A stretch of DNA of 64,000 bases from Hyphomicrobiales bacterium. GTDB lineage: Bacteria; Pseudomonadota; Alphaproteobacteria; Rhizobiales; Rhodobiaceae. The notes under the pieces are model-generated. The model had not been told where the DNA came from and did no database searches. It was given only the letters and a program-made list of their open reading frames with translations. Made by a program: the position numbers and the translations under genes. The stretch lies in the NCBI GenBank assembly GCA_002869065.1, contig PKTR01000005.1, forward strand, positions 186,001-250,000. Reading direction: 5' to 3'. Shown here one piece after another: positions 42,215-52,442 of this stretch (its first letter is position 1; the number at the start of each line of letters is the position of its first letter).

Positions 42215-44878
42215 TCAGTCGTACTCTTCACGCTCGGGCACGAGGATTTCCCGCTTGCCCGCATGGTTGGCAGAACCGACCACGCCTTCCTGCTCCATCC
42301 GCTCGATGATCGAGGCCGCCCGGTTGTAGCCGATCGACAGGCGGCGCTGGATGTAGCTGGTCGAGGCCTTGCGGTCGCGCAGAACGACGGCGACGGCCTT
42401 GTCGTAGAGATCGTTGGAGTCGTCATCACCGCTCGACAGCATTTCGAACTGGCTCGGCTCCTGCTCGTCCTCGTTGGTCACCTGATCGAGATACTCCGGC
42501 GAGCCCTGGCACTTCAGATGGGCGACGATGTCCTCCACCTCGCCATCGGCGACGAACGGACCGTGCACGCGCTGGATGCGCCCGCCGCCGGCCATGTAGA
42601 GCATGTCGCCCATGCCGAGCAGCTGCTCCGCGCCCTGCTCGCCGAGAATGGTGCGGCTGTCGATCTTCGACGTCACCTGGAACGAGATGCGCGTCGGGAA
42701 GTTCGCCTTGATGGTGCCGGTGATGACGTCGACCGAGGGGCGCTGCGTCGCCATGATGATGTGGATGCCGGCGGCGCGTGCCATCTGCGCCAGCCGCTGG
42801 ATCGCGCCTTCGATGTCCTTGCCGGCGACCATCATCAGGTCGGCCATCTCGTCGACGATCACAACGATATAGGGCATCGGCTGCAGATCGAGCTCTTCTT
42901 CCTCGTAGATCGCCTCGCCGGTCTCGCGGTCGAACCCGGTCTGCACCGTGCGCGAGATCACCTCGCCCTTCTTCAGCGCCTGCGCGACGCGGGTGTTGTA
43001 GCCGTCGATGTTGCGCACGCCGAGCTTCGACATGTTGCGGTAGCGATCTTCCATCTCGCGCACCGTCCACTTCAGCGCGACAACGGCCTTTTTCGGGTCG
43101 GTCACCACCGGCGACAGCAGATGCGGGATGCCGTCATAGACGGAGAGTTCGAGCATCTTCGGGTCGATCATGATCAGCTTGCACTGGTCCGGCGACATCC
43201 GGTAGAGCAACGACAGGATCATGGTGTTGATCGACACCGACTTGCCCGAGCCGGTGGTGCCGGCCACGAGCAGATGCGGCATGCGGGCGAGATCGGCAAT
43301 CACCGGCTCACCGCCGATCGTCTTGCCGAGGCACATCGGCAGCTTGGCCTTCGACTTCTCGAAGTCCTGCGAGGCGAGCAGCTCGCGCAGATAGACCGTC
43401 TCGCGGCGCTGGTTCGGCAGTTCGATGCCGATCGCGTTCTTGCCCGGAATGACGGCGACGCGGGCCGAGATCGCGCTCATCGAGCGGGCGATATCATCGG
43501 CAAGGCCGATCACCCGCGACGACTTGATGCCGGGCGCGGGTTCGAGTTCATAGAGCGTAACGACGGGACCCGGGCGCACGGCCATGATCTCGCCGCGCAC
43601 GCCGAAATCCTCCAGCACGCCTTCGAGCAGGCGGGCGTTCTGTTCCAGCGCATCCGCGCTCATGCCCGGCTTGCGCCCGGTCGCCTGCGGCTCGGCGAGC
43701 AGTTGCAGCGGCGGGTATTCGTAGGCTTCCAGATTGATCAGCGCCGGCTGCGCCTCGCGCAGCACGCGACGGCCGGGCTTCAGGCTCGGCGCCGGCTCAT
43801 CGACCCGAACGCGCGTTGTGCGCGGCGGTTCCGATACGGGCATGGCGCGGGCCGGCTCCGGCTCGGGAACCTGACGGAACAGATCGTCTTCGTCGGCGAG
43901 GTCGGCTTCATAGAGCGCCTCGTCGTCGCGGTCCTCGCCATGCCAGCGCGGCTCGACCCGGTCGCCCTTGTAGAACTCCTCAAGCCCGTCATCCTCCGCT
44001 CCGAGGATCGACTGGCGTGCCTGACGGCCGATCTCTTTCAGCTTCGATGCCGACGCACGCGGCTTCTTCACCGACAGTACGTCGCGCCGACGTCGGAACA
44101 GCACGCGCTGCACCAGCGTCTTCGCCGACAGGCCGAAATGGGCGAGCGCGCCGAAGGTCGTCGCGAAACGGCCGCCCTCTTCCTCGTCGTCATCGTCGTA
44201 GTCGTCGACAACCGGCTGCGCCTTGCGCTTGGCCGCGCGTTTGTCGTTCACGGCGCGCTTCGCCTGTTTCTTCGCCTTCGCCTCGACGGCTGCATCCGCC
44301 GGCGCCCCTTGCGGCCAGCCGCAGGCATGCACGAAGAAGGCAAGCGCGGCGATGCCGAACACCGCGGCCACGGCCATTGCCGGAACGCCGAGCAGCGGCG
44401 CACCGAGGAACGCCATCGGCAGCCGCAAAACGAAATCGCCGACGACACCACCGAGCCCGGTCGGCAGCGGCCAGGTCACCGGCGGGGAAATCACGGCAAA
44501 CAGCCCCGTGGCGAGCAGCACCGCCAGCGCCCAGCTCGCGATACGCCGCCGGGTGATCGAAACCGTGCGGCCGAACACCATCCGCCAGCCCCACACCGCG
44601 ACCGGCAGCAGGATCACCGCCGCGCCGATACCGACGATCTGGATCAGGCTGTCGGCGATGAGCGCACCCGGCGTGCCGAGCAGATTGCGCACCGGCCCGT
44701 CGGTCGCATTGTTCAGGCTCGGATCGGTCACCGACCAGCTCGCCAGCGCGGCGGAAAGCACCGCGACTCCGGCCAGCATCACGAGGCCGATCGGCACCGA
44801 CAGATTGCGCCGCAGGAACGAGACATCCTCGTCGCGATCGACCATCAGGGGCGGAGGAGATGTGCGGGATGCGCGCAT
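42215..44878 (-). CDS. ftsK: DNA translocase FtsK
   Basis: Septum-anchored motor that clears and orients chromosome ends during division. 887 residues: four or five N-terminal membrane helices (about 25-195), a charged linker, the RecA-like motor with Walker [13 protein letters not shown] and Walker [12 protein letters not shown], and a C-terminal winged-helix gamma domain ([20 protein letters not shown] onward) that reads KOPS-type sites. All are intact. The start at 44878 gives the family N-terminus. It begins 14 bases after the stop of the aminotransferase gene, with lolA downstream. Confidence 0.96.
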   Translation of the reverse strand: MRASRTSPPPLMVDRDEDVSFLRRNLSVPIGLVMLAGVAVLSAALASWSVTDPSLNNATDGPVRNLLGTPGALIADSLIQIVGIGAAVILLPVAVWGWRMVFGRTVSITRRRIASWALAVLLATGLFAVISPPVTWPLPTGLGGVVGDFVLRLPMAFLGAPLLGVPAMAVAAVFGIAALAFFVHACGWPQGAPADAAVEAKAKKQAKRAVNDKRAAKRKAQPVVDDYDDDDEEEGGRFATTFGALAHFGLSAKTLVQRVLFRRRRDVLSVKKPRASASKLKEIGRQARQSILGAEDDGLEEFYKGDRVEPRWHGEDRDDEALYEADLADEDDLFRQVPEPEPARAMPVSEPPRTTRVRVDEPAPSLKPGRRVLREAQPALINLEAYEYPPLQLLAEPQATGRKPGMSADALEQNARLLEGVLEDFGVRGEIMAVRPGPVVTLYELEPAPGIKSSRVIGLADDIARSMSAISARVAVIPGKNAIGIELPNQRRETVYLRELLASQDFEKSKAKLPMCLGKTIGGEPVIADLARMPHLLVAGTTGSGKSVSINTMILSLLYRMSPDQCKLIMIDPKMLELSVYDGIPHLLSPVVTDPKKAVVALKWTVREMEDRYRNMSKLGVRNIDGYNTRVAQALKKGEVISRTVQTGFDRETGEAIYEEEELDLQPMPYIVVIVDEMADLMMVAGKDIEGAIQRLAQMARAAGIHIIMATQRPSVDVITGTIKANFPTRISFQVTSKIDSRTILGEQGAEQLLGMGDMLYMAGGGRIQRVHGPFVADGEVEDIVAHLKCQGSPEYLDQVTNEDEQEPSQFEMLSSGDDDSNDLYDKAVAVVLRDRKASTSYIQRRLSIGYNRAASIIERMEQEGVVGSANHAGKREILVPEREEYD

Positions 44879-44892
44879 GAAACCGTTGCCTG

Positions 44893-46122
44893 TCACCCAA
44901 GCGTTGCCACGATGCGCGTCAGCGCCTGTTCGGTCTCGTCCTGTGAGACGACCAGAGCGACGCGGATAAACGGAGTTCCGGGATTGCTGCCGCTGCCATC
45001 GACGGCAGCAAGATATTCGCCCGGTATGACCTTGACGCCGGCCTCGCGCCACAGCCGCATGGCGACCTCCTCACCAGACCCGAAAGCACGCGTGTCGAGC
45101 CACAGGAAGAAGCCGCCCGCCGGCGTCGATGCGCCGTAGCGGCCGGCAAGAATGCGTTCGGCAGCGGCGAATTTGTCGTTGTAGAGACGCCGGTTTTCCG
45201 CGACATGCGCCTCGTCGGCAAAGGCAGCGGTTGCCACCGCCTGCACGGGCAGCGGCACCTGAGGACCCGCCATGTTGCGGAACCGCGTCCACTCGGCGAG
45301 GAACGCCGGATCGCCCGCGGCGAAACCGCAGCGCAGGCCCGGCAGGTTCGAACGCTTCGACAGCGAATTGAACGTGACGACACGGGAAAGGTCGCGGTCG
45401 GAGCCGGCAATCGCTTCCAGCACGCCGACCGGCGGCGCGTCGCGGTAGATTTCGGAATAGCACTCGTCGGCGAACAGCATGAAGCGGTGCTTGCGGGCGA
45501 GCGCGATCAGATCGAGCCAGAGCTCGCGCGACGCCGTCGTGCCCTGCGGCGCGGTCGGCGAGGCGACGAAGGCACACACGACCCGGTCGAGCAGATCGGG
45601 ATCGAGGGCTGCTGGATCGGGCAGAAAGCCGGTTTCGGCACTGACCTCGAAATAGACCGCCTCGGCGCCGATCGCATGCGCGGCCGCGCCATAGGCGTGA
45701 TAGAACGGATTCGGCAGCAGGATGACCGGCCGGCTCGTGTCCTTTTTCGGATCGCCAAGCGCCAGATCGCGCGCCGTGATCGCCGCCAGAAACAGCCCCT
45801 CACGCGATCCCGACAGGGCGACGACGCCGTCTTCCTTGCCGATCAAACCACCAAGGCCGTAGCGCTGTTCCAGCCAGTCGACGACGCCCAAGCGAAACGC
45901 CTCATTGCCCATGATCGGCGGATAGCGTCCGAATTCGGCCGTGTGTTCGGCCAGCACCGGCGCGACGAAATCCGGCACCGGGTGACGCGGTTCGCCGATC
46001 GTCATATCGACCGTCGGCTCAACACCCGGCGCGATGCCGTCGAGAAGCGCGGCAAGGCGACGAAACGGCGACTGACCGGCTACCTTTGCCTCAGGCTTTC
46101 TCGATGTCTCGGTGCTCGACAT
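44893..46122 (-). CDS. Class I/II PLP aminotransferase (DapC-like)
   Basis: A 409-residue fold-type I aminotransferase. The PLP lysine is in [15 protein letters not shown], with the cofactor-contacting [10 protein letters not shown] and the carboxylate-binding Arg in the C-terminal IRVALVV. It is closest to the group annotated as succinyldiaminopimelate aminotransferase (DapC) or general aspartate-family aminotransferases; the exact substrate is uncertain. dapF lies about 2 kb away on the other strand, which mildly supports a lysine-pathway role. Likely first gene of an aminotransferase-ftsK-lolA transcription unit. Confidence 0.82.
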   Translation of the reverse strand: MSSTETSRKPEAKVAGQSPFRRLAALLDGIAPGVEPTVDMTIGEPRHPVPDFVAPVLAEHTAEFGRYPPIMGNEAFRLGVVDWLEQRYGLGGLIGKEDGVVALSGSREGLFLAAITARDLALGDPKKDTSRPVILLPNPFYHAYGAAAHAIGAEAVYFEVSAETGFLPDPAALDPDLLDRVVCAFVASPTAPQGTTASRELWLDLIALARKHRFMLFADECYSEIYRDAPPVGVLEAIAGSDRDLSRVVTFNSLSKRSNLPGLRCGFAAGDPAFLAEWTRFRNMAGPQVPLPVQAVATAAFADEAHVAENRRLYNDKFAAAERILAGRYGASTPAGGFFLWLDTRAFGSGEEVAMRLWREAGVKVIPGEYLAAVDGSGSNPGTPFIRVALVVSQDETEQALTRIVATLG

Positions 46123-46312
46123 GACTGCGCTGCATTTCCAATTGCTGCCGCGCCCCGCCATCGCAGGCGGAACGCGCTCTGCATGGACGCTACCAGCCGG
46201 GTGGTTAAGTGTTCTTTAACCAAGCGGGCGCGGTTCGGGCATACGCCCGATTTCCGCACGGTTCGCAGCTCTTTGATGGCAAGCCCGCGCGGCTGGCGAG
46301 CACAGGCAAATG

Positions 46313-46795
46313 TCAGTCGCGGAAGAAAAGTGATTCGGCCTCGGCGTCGAGTGCGTCGAGCCGGTCCTGCACGCGGGCGAGGCCCCGTGCCGTTTCCTGC
46401 AGACGTGCCGTGAAGTCCTGCTGCACCCGGCGCGCGAGGTCCGGAAACTCCTGCAGGATACGGCGGAACAGCGAGCGGCGAATGAGAATGACGCGGGTGC
46501 GTTCGTTGACCACCGCGCGGTTGGTGCGCTCGGTATCGACCATCAGCGCCAGTTCGCCGATCAGCGTGCCCGGCCCCGCGCGGCCGATCGGCTCGTCATT
46601 GGGCCCGAACAGCTCGAGCGCGCCCGAAACCACCACATAGGCCGAGTCGGCGCGATCGCCCTGTTCATACAGCACCGAGCCGGCGCTCAGGTCGCGGTCT
46701 TCCGCCCCGAAGGCGAGCAGCCGCAACTGATCGTCGGCGAAATCCTCGAACAGAGAAACCCGCTGCAGAGCACTGATGTCGTCATTGAGGCTCAT
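46313..46795 (-). CDS. Cyclic nucleotide-binding domain protein
   Basis: A 160-residue protein consisting of a single cNMP-binding beta-roll (about 10-120) followed by a short helical tail. The phosphate-binding cassette region reads IGRAGPGTLIGELALMVDTERTNRAVVNE. There is no helix-turn-helix, so it is not a full Crp/Fnr transcription factor. It may sense cAMP or c-di-GMP, or act as a partner protein. It lies 23 bases downstream of the OmpR-type regulator on the same strand, so the two are probably one operon and functionally linked. Confidence 0.85.
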   Translation of the reverse strand: MSLNDDISALQRVSLFEDFADDQLRLLAFGAEDRDLSAGSVLYEQGDRADSAYVVVSGALELFGPNDEPIGRAGPGTLIGELALMVDTERTNRAVVNERTRVILIRRSLFRRILQEFPDLARRVQQDFTARLQETARGLARVQDRLDALDAEAESLFFRD

Positions 46796-46818
46796 GCGCC
46801 CGCCCGATCCCGAAAGTC

Positions 46819-47502
46819 TTATGGAACGAGCTTATACCCGCCCGCTTCGGTTACGAGAAGCTCCGCGTTCGACGGATCCGCCTCGATCTTTTGCCGCAGC
46901 CGGTAGATGTGCGTTTCGAGCGTGTGCGTGGTGACGCCCGAATTGTAGCCCCACACCTCATGCAGCAGCACGTCGCGCGTCACCGGCTTCTCGCCGGCGC
47001 GGTAGAGAAACTTCAGGATCGAGGTTTCCTTCTCGGTCAGCCGGATCTTGGCGCCGCGCTCGTTGAGCAGCAGCTTCGCGCTCGGCCGAAACGTGTAGGG
47101 ACCGATGGAAAAGGTCGCGTCCTCGCTCTGCTCGTACTGCCGCAGATGGGCGCGCAGCCGCGCCAGCAACACCGCGAACTTGAACGGCTTGACCACATAG
47201 TCGTTGGCGCCGGCCTCAAGGCCGAGAATGGTATCGGAATCCGTGTCGTGTCCGGTCAGCATGATGATCGGCGCGGTGAAGCCGCCCTTGCGCAGCACCT
47301 TGACCGCCTCGCGCCCGTCCATGTCGGGCAGGCCGACATCCATCAGCAACAGATCGATGTGCTCGCCGCGCGCCATCTGGATGCCCTTGGTGGCGGTCGG
47401 CGCCTGCACGGTATCGAATTCCTCGTACAGCGAAAGTTGCTCGACGAGAGCACCGCGCAAATCGTCGTCATCGTCGATAATCAGGATCTTGCGCGCGGTC
47501 AT
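46819..47502 (-). CDS. OmpR/PhoB-family response regulator
   Basis: A 227-residue two-component regulator. The receiver domain (1-120) has the acidic pocket Asp10-Asp13, phospho-acceptor Asp55 (LLLMDVGLPD), the conserved Thr in MLTGHD and Lys in VVKPFK. The C-terminal winged helix (about 130-225) includes RLTEKETSILKFLYRAGEKP and VETHIYRLRQKIE-like sequence. It is an orphan with no histidine kinase nearby; its only partner is the downstream cNMP-binding gene. The target genes cannot be told from sequence. Confidence 0.92.
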   Translation of the reverse strand: MTARKILIIDDDDDLRGALVEQLSLYEEFDTVQAPTATKGIQMARGEHIDLLLMDVGLPDMDGREAVKVLRKGGFTAPIIMLTGHDTDSDTILGLEAGANDYVVKPFKFAVLLARLRAHLRQYEQSEDATFSIGPYTFRPSAKLLLNERGAKIRLTEKETSILKFLYRAGEKPVTRDVLLHEVWGYNSGVTTHTLETHIYRLRQKIEADPSNAELLVTEAGGYKLVP

Positions 47503-47668
47503 TCTCGTCCCCAGCCCTTGGTTAAATCGATTTGCCGTTTCGTCATTCTCAATGAAACAGCTTCCAGTGCGAATATAGTTGGGTCTTTAACGCCTTAAAT
47601 GCGAGTGTTGAAAGATGCCGCGTTTGTCGAACGCGGTCAAATCAGCTTCACAAACAGGTGAGCGCATC

Positions 47669-48232
47669 GTGTCCCGCAATCTGAGGCAGCAGGCTTACAG
47701 CATCCCCGACACCACGACCCGGGTTATCCGTGTGCGCACGCTGTCGGCGGCCGCCAGAACGGGCTGGCTGACACTCGGGCCGCTGCGCTTCCCCTGCGCC
47801 ATCGGCCGGAACGGCATCACGAGACGAGGCCGAGAAGGCGACTGGGCAACGCCGGCCGGACGCTATCGCCTGCTCGCCGTCTTCTACCGCGCCGACCGTG
47901 GGTCCCGCCCCCGTACGCTATTGCCGGTTCGCGCGACCCGGCCCGACGACGGCTGGTGCGATGCGCCGGGCGACCGCAACTACAATAGCCACGTCCGCCG
48001 CCCCTACCCAGCCTCGAGCGAAACCCTGTGGCGCGACGACTGCCTCTACGACATCTCGGTGGTACTCGATCACAACCAGCGCCCGCGCAAACGCAACGAC
48101 GGCAGCGCCATCTTCTTTCATGTCGCCAAGCCCGGATTTCCGCCGACGGCGGGCTGCATTGCCATCTCCGCGCCGGCAATGCGTTGCATCCTTGCCGCAG
48201 CAGGCCGCGATTGCGTCATCGAAATCGGCTGA
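47669..48232 (+). CDS. L,D-transpeptidase-like (YkuD) protein
   Basis: A 187-residue protein of the short COG3786 YkuD-like group, which lacks a signal peptide. The catalytic block is His151 with Cys163 in FFHVAKPGFPPTAGCIAIS, plus CAIGRNGI and EGDWATPAGRYRL upstream. Members may form or edit peptidoglycan cross-links; without an export signal the location here is uncertain. I choose the GTG at 47669 because AGGTGA lies seven bases upstream; an ATG at 47615 would add 18 residues. It is followed by dapF on the same strand. Confidence 0.82.
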   Translation: MSRNLRQQAYSIPDTTTRVIRVRTLSAAARTGWLTLGPLRFPCAIGRNGITRRGREGDWATPAGRYRLLAVFYRADRGSRPRTLLPVRATRPDDGWCDAPGDRNYNSHVRRPYPASSETLWRDDCLYDISVVLDHNQRPRKRNDGSAIFFHVAKPGFPPTAGCIAISAPAMRCILAAAGRDCVIEIG

Positions 48233-48322
48233 ATGCCGCGCAATATCGCCGGTCCCACTGGCAATCGGCGCGGGTTTCCGCCATATAGAGGCGAGAAATT
48301 CCTACGAACGGAACAAGCGCAG

Positions 48323-49195
48323 ATGACGCGGCCGCTTTCTTTTTTGAAGATGAACGGGCTCGGCAACGACTTCGTCGTTATCGATGTGCGCCGCGCGCCC
48401 ATGCGCCTCGACCGCGACACGATCCGCGCCATCGCCGACCGTGAGGGCGGCATCGGCTGCGACCAGTTCATCACCATCGAGACCTCGCCGGTCGGTGTCG
48501 ACGCCTTCATGCGCATCGACAACGCCGATGGCAGTGAGGTTGCCGCCTGCGGCAACGCCACCCGCTGCATCGGCCATCTGCTGATGGAAGAAACCGGCAA
48601 GGACGCCGTCACCATCCAGACCCGCGCCGGCCTCTTGATCGCGCGCCGCTCGGACAACGGCATGGTTTCGGTCGACATGGGAATGCCGAAGTTCGGCTGG
48701 CAGGACATTCCGCTTGCCGAAGAATTCCGCGACACCCGCGCGATCGAGCTGCAGATCGGCCCGATCGACGCGCCGACCCTGCATTCGCCGTCGGTGGTCA
48801 ATGTCGGCAACCCGCATGCGATCTTCTGGGTCGACAACGACGTCGAGAGCTACGAGCTGGAACGTTCCGGCCCGGTGCTCGAACAGCACCCGATCTTCCC
48901 CGAGGGCGCCAACATCTCGCTGGCTCAGGTCACCGCGCCCGACGCGCTGACGCTGAAGGTCTGGGAGCGCGGCGTCGGCCTGACCCGCGCCTGCGGCACC
49001 GCCGCCTGCGCCGCCGCCGTTGCCGCCGCTCGCACCAGGCGCACCGGCCGCACCGTCACCGTGACGCTGCCCGGCGGGCCGCTGATCATCGAGTGGCGCG
49101 AGGCGGACGACCACATCATCATGACCGGCCCGATCGAGACCGAGTTTTCCGGCACCATCGATCTCGACACGCTGACCTGGCAAAAGGCGGCGTGA
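48323..49195 (+). CDS. dapF: Diaminopimelate epimerase
   Basis: Interconverts LL- and meso-diaminopimelate for lysine and peptidoglycan synthesis. A 290-residue protein of normal length. The two catalytic cysteines are Cys76 ([11 protein letters not shown]) and Cys224 (TRACGTAAC), each in its family motif. The ATG at 48323 starts [16 protein letters not shown], the usual N-terminus; the upstream in-frame stretch is not protein-like. It starts a conserved dapF-mtaB-ftsY-yciB series with short gaps (7, 21 and 20 bases). Confidence 0.97.
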   Translation: MTRPLSFLKMNGLGNDFVVIDVRRAPMRLDRDTIRAIADREGGIGCDQFITIETSPVGVDAFMRIDNADGSEVAACGNATRCIGHLLMEETGKDAVTIQTRAGLLIARRSDNGMVSVDMGMPKFGWQDIPLAEEFRDTRAIELQIGPIDAPTLHSPSVVNVGNPHAIFWVDNDVESYELERSGPVLEQHPIFPEGANISLAQVTAPDALTLKVWERGVGLTRACGTAACAAAVAAARTRRTGRTVTVTLPGGPLIIEWREADDHIIMTGPIETEFSGTIDLDTLTWQKAA

Positions 49196-49202
49196 CCCTG
49201 GC

Positions 49203-50459
49203 ATGGCTATCGATTTCCTGACCTTCGGCTGCCGGCTGAACACCTACGAATCCGAGGTGATGCGCCGCGAGGCCGCTGCCGCCGGCATCGACAACGCCGT
49301 CGTCGTCAACACCTGCGCGGTGACGGCCGAGGCCGTGCGTCAGGCGCGCCAGGCAATCCGGCGCGCCAAGCGCGCCAACCCGGACGCCCGCATTCTCGTC
49401 ACCGGCTGCGCCGCGCAGACCGAGCCCGCCACTTTCGCCGACATGGACGAAGTCGATCTTGTGCTCGGCAATCAGGAAAAGCTGGAAGCGGCAAGCTGGC
49501 AAAAGATCGCCGACTTCGGCCTCGACGCCGAGGAAAAGGTCCGCGTCGGCGACATCATGGCGGTGCGCGAGACGGCGGCCCATCTGGTCGACGGACTCGA
49601 AGGCCGCGCCCGCGCCTTCGTCCAGGTCCAGAACGGCTGCGACCACCGCTGCACTTTCTGCATCATTCCCTATGGCCGCGGGCCCTCGCGCTCGGTGCCG
49701 ATGGGCGCCGCCATCGCCGAGATCCGCCGCCTGGTCGAAAACGGCTACAACGAGATCGTGCTGACGGGCGTCGACCTGACCAGCTACGGCCACGACCTGC
49801 CCGGCGCGCCGAGCCTCGGGTCGCTCACCCGCCGCATCCTGCGCAACGTGCCGGAGCTGCGCCGGCTGCGCCTGTCGTCGATCGATTCCATCGAGGCCGA
49901 CGACGCGCTGATCCGCGCCTTTGCCGAGGAAGACCGGCTGATGCCGCATCTCCACCTCTCGCTGCAGGCCGGCGACAACATGATCCTCAAGCGCATGAAG
50001 CGCCGCCACAGCCGCGAGGACTCAATTCGTTTCTGTGAGGATATGCGCCGGCTGCGCCCGGACATGGTGTTCGGCGCCGACCTCATCGCCGGCTTCCCCA
50101 CCGAGACCGACACCATGTTCGCCAACAGCGTCGATCTGGTCGAGGCCTGTGGCCTGACCTTCCTGCACGTCTTCCCGTATTCGCCGCGCCCCGGCACGCC
50201 GGCAGCGCGCATGCCGCAGCTTCCGCGCCAGCTCATCAAGGACCGCGCCGCGCTGCTGCGCGAGGCCGGCAACGCCGCCTTCGAACGACACCTGACCGGC
50301 GAAGTCGGCCGCAAGCGCAGCGTGCTCATCGAGCGCGACGGCCTCGGCCGCACCGAACATTTCACCGAGACAAGCCTTGTCGGCGGCACACCGGGCGACA
50401 TCGTCCCCGTCACCATCGTCGGCCACACCCATAGCCAGTTGTTGGCGCAGGCGGCCTGA
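49203..50459 (+). CDS. mtaB: tRNA t6A37 methylthiotransferase MtaB
   Basis: Radical-SAM methylthiotransferase that converts t6A37 to ms2t6A37 in tRNAs decoding ANN codons. 418 residues: the N-terminal UPF0004 domain with Cys10, Cys38 and Cys69 holding the auxiliary cluster, the radical-SAM CxxxCxxC at Cys146, Cys150 and Cys153 (NGCDHRCTFCIIPYGRGPSR), and a C-terminal TRAM-like domain (about 355-415). It lacks features that would make it MiaB or RimO. Second gene of the dapF series. Confidence 0.93.
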   Translation: MAIDFLTFGCRLNTYESEVMRREAAAAGIDNAVVVNTCAVTAEAVRQARQAIRRAKRANPDARILVTGCAAQTEPATFADMDEVDLVLGNQEKLEAASWQKIADFGLDAEEKVRVGDIMAVRETAAHLVDGLEGRARAFVQVQNGCDHRCTFCIIPYGRGPSRSVPMGAAIAEIRRLVENGYNEIVLTGVDLTSYGHDLPGAPSLGSLTRRILRNVPELRRLRLSSIDSIEADDALIRAFAEEDRLMPHLHLSLQAGDNMILKRMKRRHSREDSIRFCEDMRRLRPDMVFGADLIAGFPTETDTMFANSVDLVEACGLTFLHVFPYSPRPGTPAARMPQLPRQLIKDRAALLREAGNAAFERHLTGEVGRKRSVLIERDGLGRTEHFTETSLVGGTPGDIVPVTIVGHTHSQLLAQAA

Positions 50460-50480
50460 CGACCGCGCGCCGGAGGACCC

Positions 50481-51716
50481 ATGGCGGAAGAAAAGAAACG
50501 CGGCCTGTTCAAGCGCCTGTTCGGCGGCAAGGGCGAGGAAACCGCGACCCCTGAAGAGCAGCTCGAAGAGCGCGTCATCGAGCAGGCGGAAGCTCCGACG
50601 GAGACCGCGCCCGAGGAGACGATCCCCGAGCCGGTCGAGGCGGAAACCGCAGAGCCTGAATCGCCCGCACCCGTCGATGAGGCTCCGGCGGAGGAAGCTC
50701 TCGCCGAAGCGGCACCCGATGTCGAAGAGCCGGCAGCAGAACCCGAAGCCGAACCCGCTCCAGCCGAAGAGCCTGCGGAAGAGCCGAAGGCGGAAAAGGT
50801 TTCCTGGTTCCAGCGCCTGAAGAAGGGCCTCGGCCGCTCGTCGCACGCGCTGACCGACGGCATCAGCTCCATCTTTCGTAAACGGAAGCTCGATGACGAG
50901 ACGCTTGAGGAGCTGGAAGACATCCTCATCCAGTCCGACCTTGGCGTCGAAACCGCGATGGCGATCACCGAGCGCCTCGCCGATGGCCGCTACGACAAGG
51001 AAATCTCCGACGAGGAAGTCCGCAAGGTGCTCGCCGAAGAGGTCGAGGCGGTGCTCGAACCGGTCGCGCAGCCGCTCACCGTCGATGCCGGCCACGCGCC
51101 GCATGTGATCCTCGTCGTCGGCGTCAACGGCACCGGCAAGACAACCACCATCGGCAAGCTCGCCGCGAAGTTCCGCGCGCAAGGCCACAAGGTGATGCTG
51201 GCCGCCGGCGACACCTTCCGCGCCGCGGCCATCGAGCAGCTGAAGATCTGGGGCGACCGGGTCGGCGCGCCGGTGATTTCGCGCGATGCCGGATCCGACG
51301 CCGCCGGCCTTGTCTTCGACGCCATGCGCGAGGCCAAGGAAACCCCGACCGACGTCCTTCTGATCGACACCGCCGGACGGCTGCAGAACAAGGCCGAGCT
51401 GATGGCCGAGCTCGAAAAAGTCGTGCGCGTCATCAGGAAGCACGACGAGACCGCGCCGCACAGCGTGCTTTTGACGCTTGATGCCACCACCGGGCAGAAC
51501 GCGCTCAATCAGGTCGAGATCTTCCGCGACAAGGCCGGCGTCACCGGGCTTGCCATGACCAAGCTCGACGGCACCGCGCGCGGCGGCATCCTCGTCGCCA
51601 TCGCCGCCAAGCACAAGCTGCCGGTGCATTTCATCGGCGTCGGCGAAGGGGTCGACGACCTCGAACCCTTCGATGCCGGCGACTTCGCCAAGGCCATCGC
51701 CGGTTTCGCCGAATAA
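50481..51716 (+). CDS. ftsY: Signal recognition particle receptor FtsY
   Basis: SRP receptor GTPase that docks ribosome-SRP complexes to the Sec translocon. A 411-residue protein with an acidic A domain (about 15-110, Glu/Pro/Ala-rich) that binds membrane, followed by the N domain and the G domain. The G domain holds GVNGTGKTTTIGKLA (P-loop), DTAGRLQNK (G3) and TKLDGTARGG (G4-G5). The first 15 residues (AEEKKRGLFKRLFGG) form a basic amphipathic segment for membrane contact. Third gene of the dapF series. Confidence 0.97.
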   Translation: MAEEKKRGLFKRLFGGKGEETATPEEQLEERVIEQAEAPTETAPEETIPEPVEAETAEPESPAPVDEAPAEEALAEAAPDVEEPAAEPEAEPAPAEEPAEEPKAEKVSWFQRLKKGLGRSSHALTDGISSIFRKRKLDDETLEELEDILIQSDLGVETAMAITERLADGRYDKEISDEEVRKVLAEEVEAVLEPVAQPLTVDAGHAPHVILVVGVNGTGKTTTIGKLAAKFRAQGHKVMLAAGDTFRAAAIEQLKIWGDRVGAPVISRDAGSDAAGLVFDAMREAKETPTDVLLIDTAGRLQNKAELMAELEKVVRVIRKHDETAPHSVLLTLDATTGQNALNQVEIFRDKAGVTGLAMTKLDGTARGGILVAIAAKHKLPVHFIGVGEGVDDLEPFDAGDFAKAIAGFAE

Positions 51717-51736
51717 ACACGAGCACCGAAAGCGCC

Positions 51737-52360
51737 ATGACCGACCAGACCAACCGCGCCACGCCGTCGTCCGGCTTCAAGTTCCTCCTGGACTTCGGCC
51801 CGCTCGTCGTCTTCTTCGCCACCTACATGCTGGCGAGCCCCGTCACCATCGGCGGCGAGACCTACAAACCGCTGGTCGTCGCCGGCGTCGTGCTTGCCGT
51901 GCTGACCGTCATCGCGCTCGCCGTCTCCTATGTGCGCTACAAGCACATCCCGACCATGCCGGCGGTGTCCGGCGTCCTCGTCGTCTTCTTCGTCACCCTG
52001 TCGGTGATCCTCAACGACGCGACCTTCTTCAAGATCAAGCCGACCATCGTCTATTGCCTGTTCGCGGTCGCGCTGCTCGGCGGCCTCGCCTTTGGCAAAT
52101 ACTTCCTCGCCAAGCTGTTCGATGGCGCCTTTCACCTCGACGAGGCGGGCTGGCGAAAGCTGACGCTGCGCTGGGGCCTGTTCTTCCTCGTCATGGCCGT
52201 CGTCAACGAAGCCGTCTGGCGCAATTTCTCTGAGGAAAGCTGGGTCACCTTCAAGACCTTCGGCTTCCTGCCGCTCACCGTCATCTTCGCCATCGCCCAG
52301 GTCCCGCTGATGCAGAAGCACGCGGTCGAGCAGGAAGAGGAAGACGGCGCAGAAGGCTGA
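51737..52360 (+). CDS. yciB: Inner membrane septation protein A (YciB/IspZ)
   Basis: A 207-residue protein with five or six hydrophobic helices. The signatures FLLDFGPLVVFF, GVLVVFFVTLSVILNDATFF and RWGLFFLVMAVVNEAVWRNF are those of YciB, which interacts with envelope and division proteins. It has a Glu-rich C-terminal tail. Last gene of the dapF-mtaB-ftsY-yciB series; no clear terminator follows, only a REP-like palindrome at 52398-52420. Confidence 0.94.
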   Translation: MTDQTNRATPSSGFKFLLDFGPLVVFFATYMLASPVTIGGETYKPLVVAGVVLAVLTVIALAVSYVRYKHIPTMPAVSGVLVVFFVTLSVILNDATFFKIKPTIVYCLFAVALLGGLAFGKYFLAKLFDGAFHLDEAGWRKLTLRWGLFFLVMAVVNEAVWRNFSEESWVTFKTFGFLPLTVIFAIAQVPLMQKHAVEQEEEDGAEG

Positions 52361-52397
52361 GCGGCGTCCGCACGCTGATTGTTCGAGCCGAGCAACG

Positions 52398-52420
52398 ATC
52401 CTCCGGTCAAGCCGGAGGAT
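52398..52420. repeat. Single REP-like palindrome
   Basis: Arms ATCCTCCGG/CCGGAGGAT with a TCAAG loop and GAC after it, identical to the second member of the doublet at 16513-16647. It lies between two convergent genes and could act as a transcription end. Confidence 0.8.
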
Positions 52421-52442
52421 GACGATATGTCGGGATGCCTCC

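Noticed and set aside
42263-45139. Open frame of about 958 codons on the plus strand opposite ftsK
   Set aside because: Arg/His/Gln-rich antisense shadow; FtsK on the minus strand is complete.
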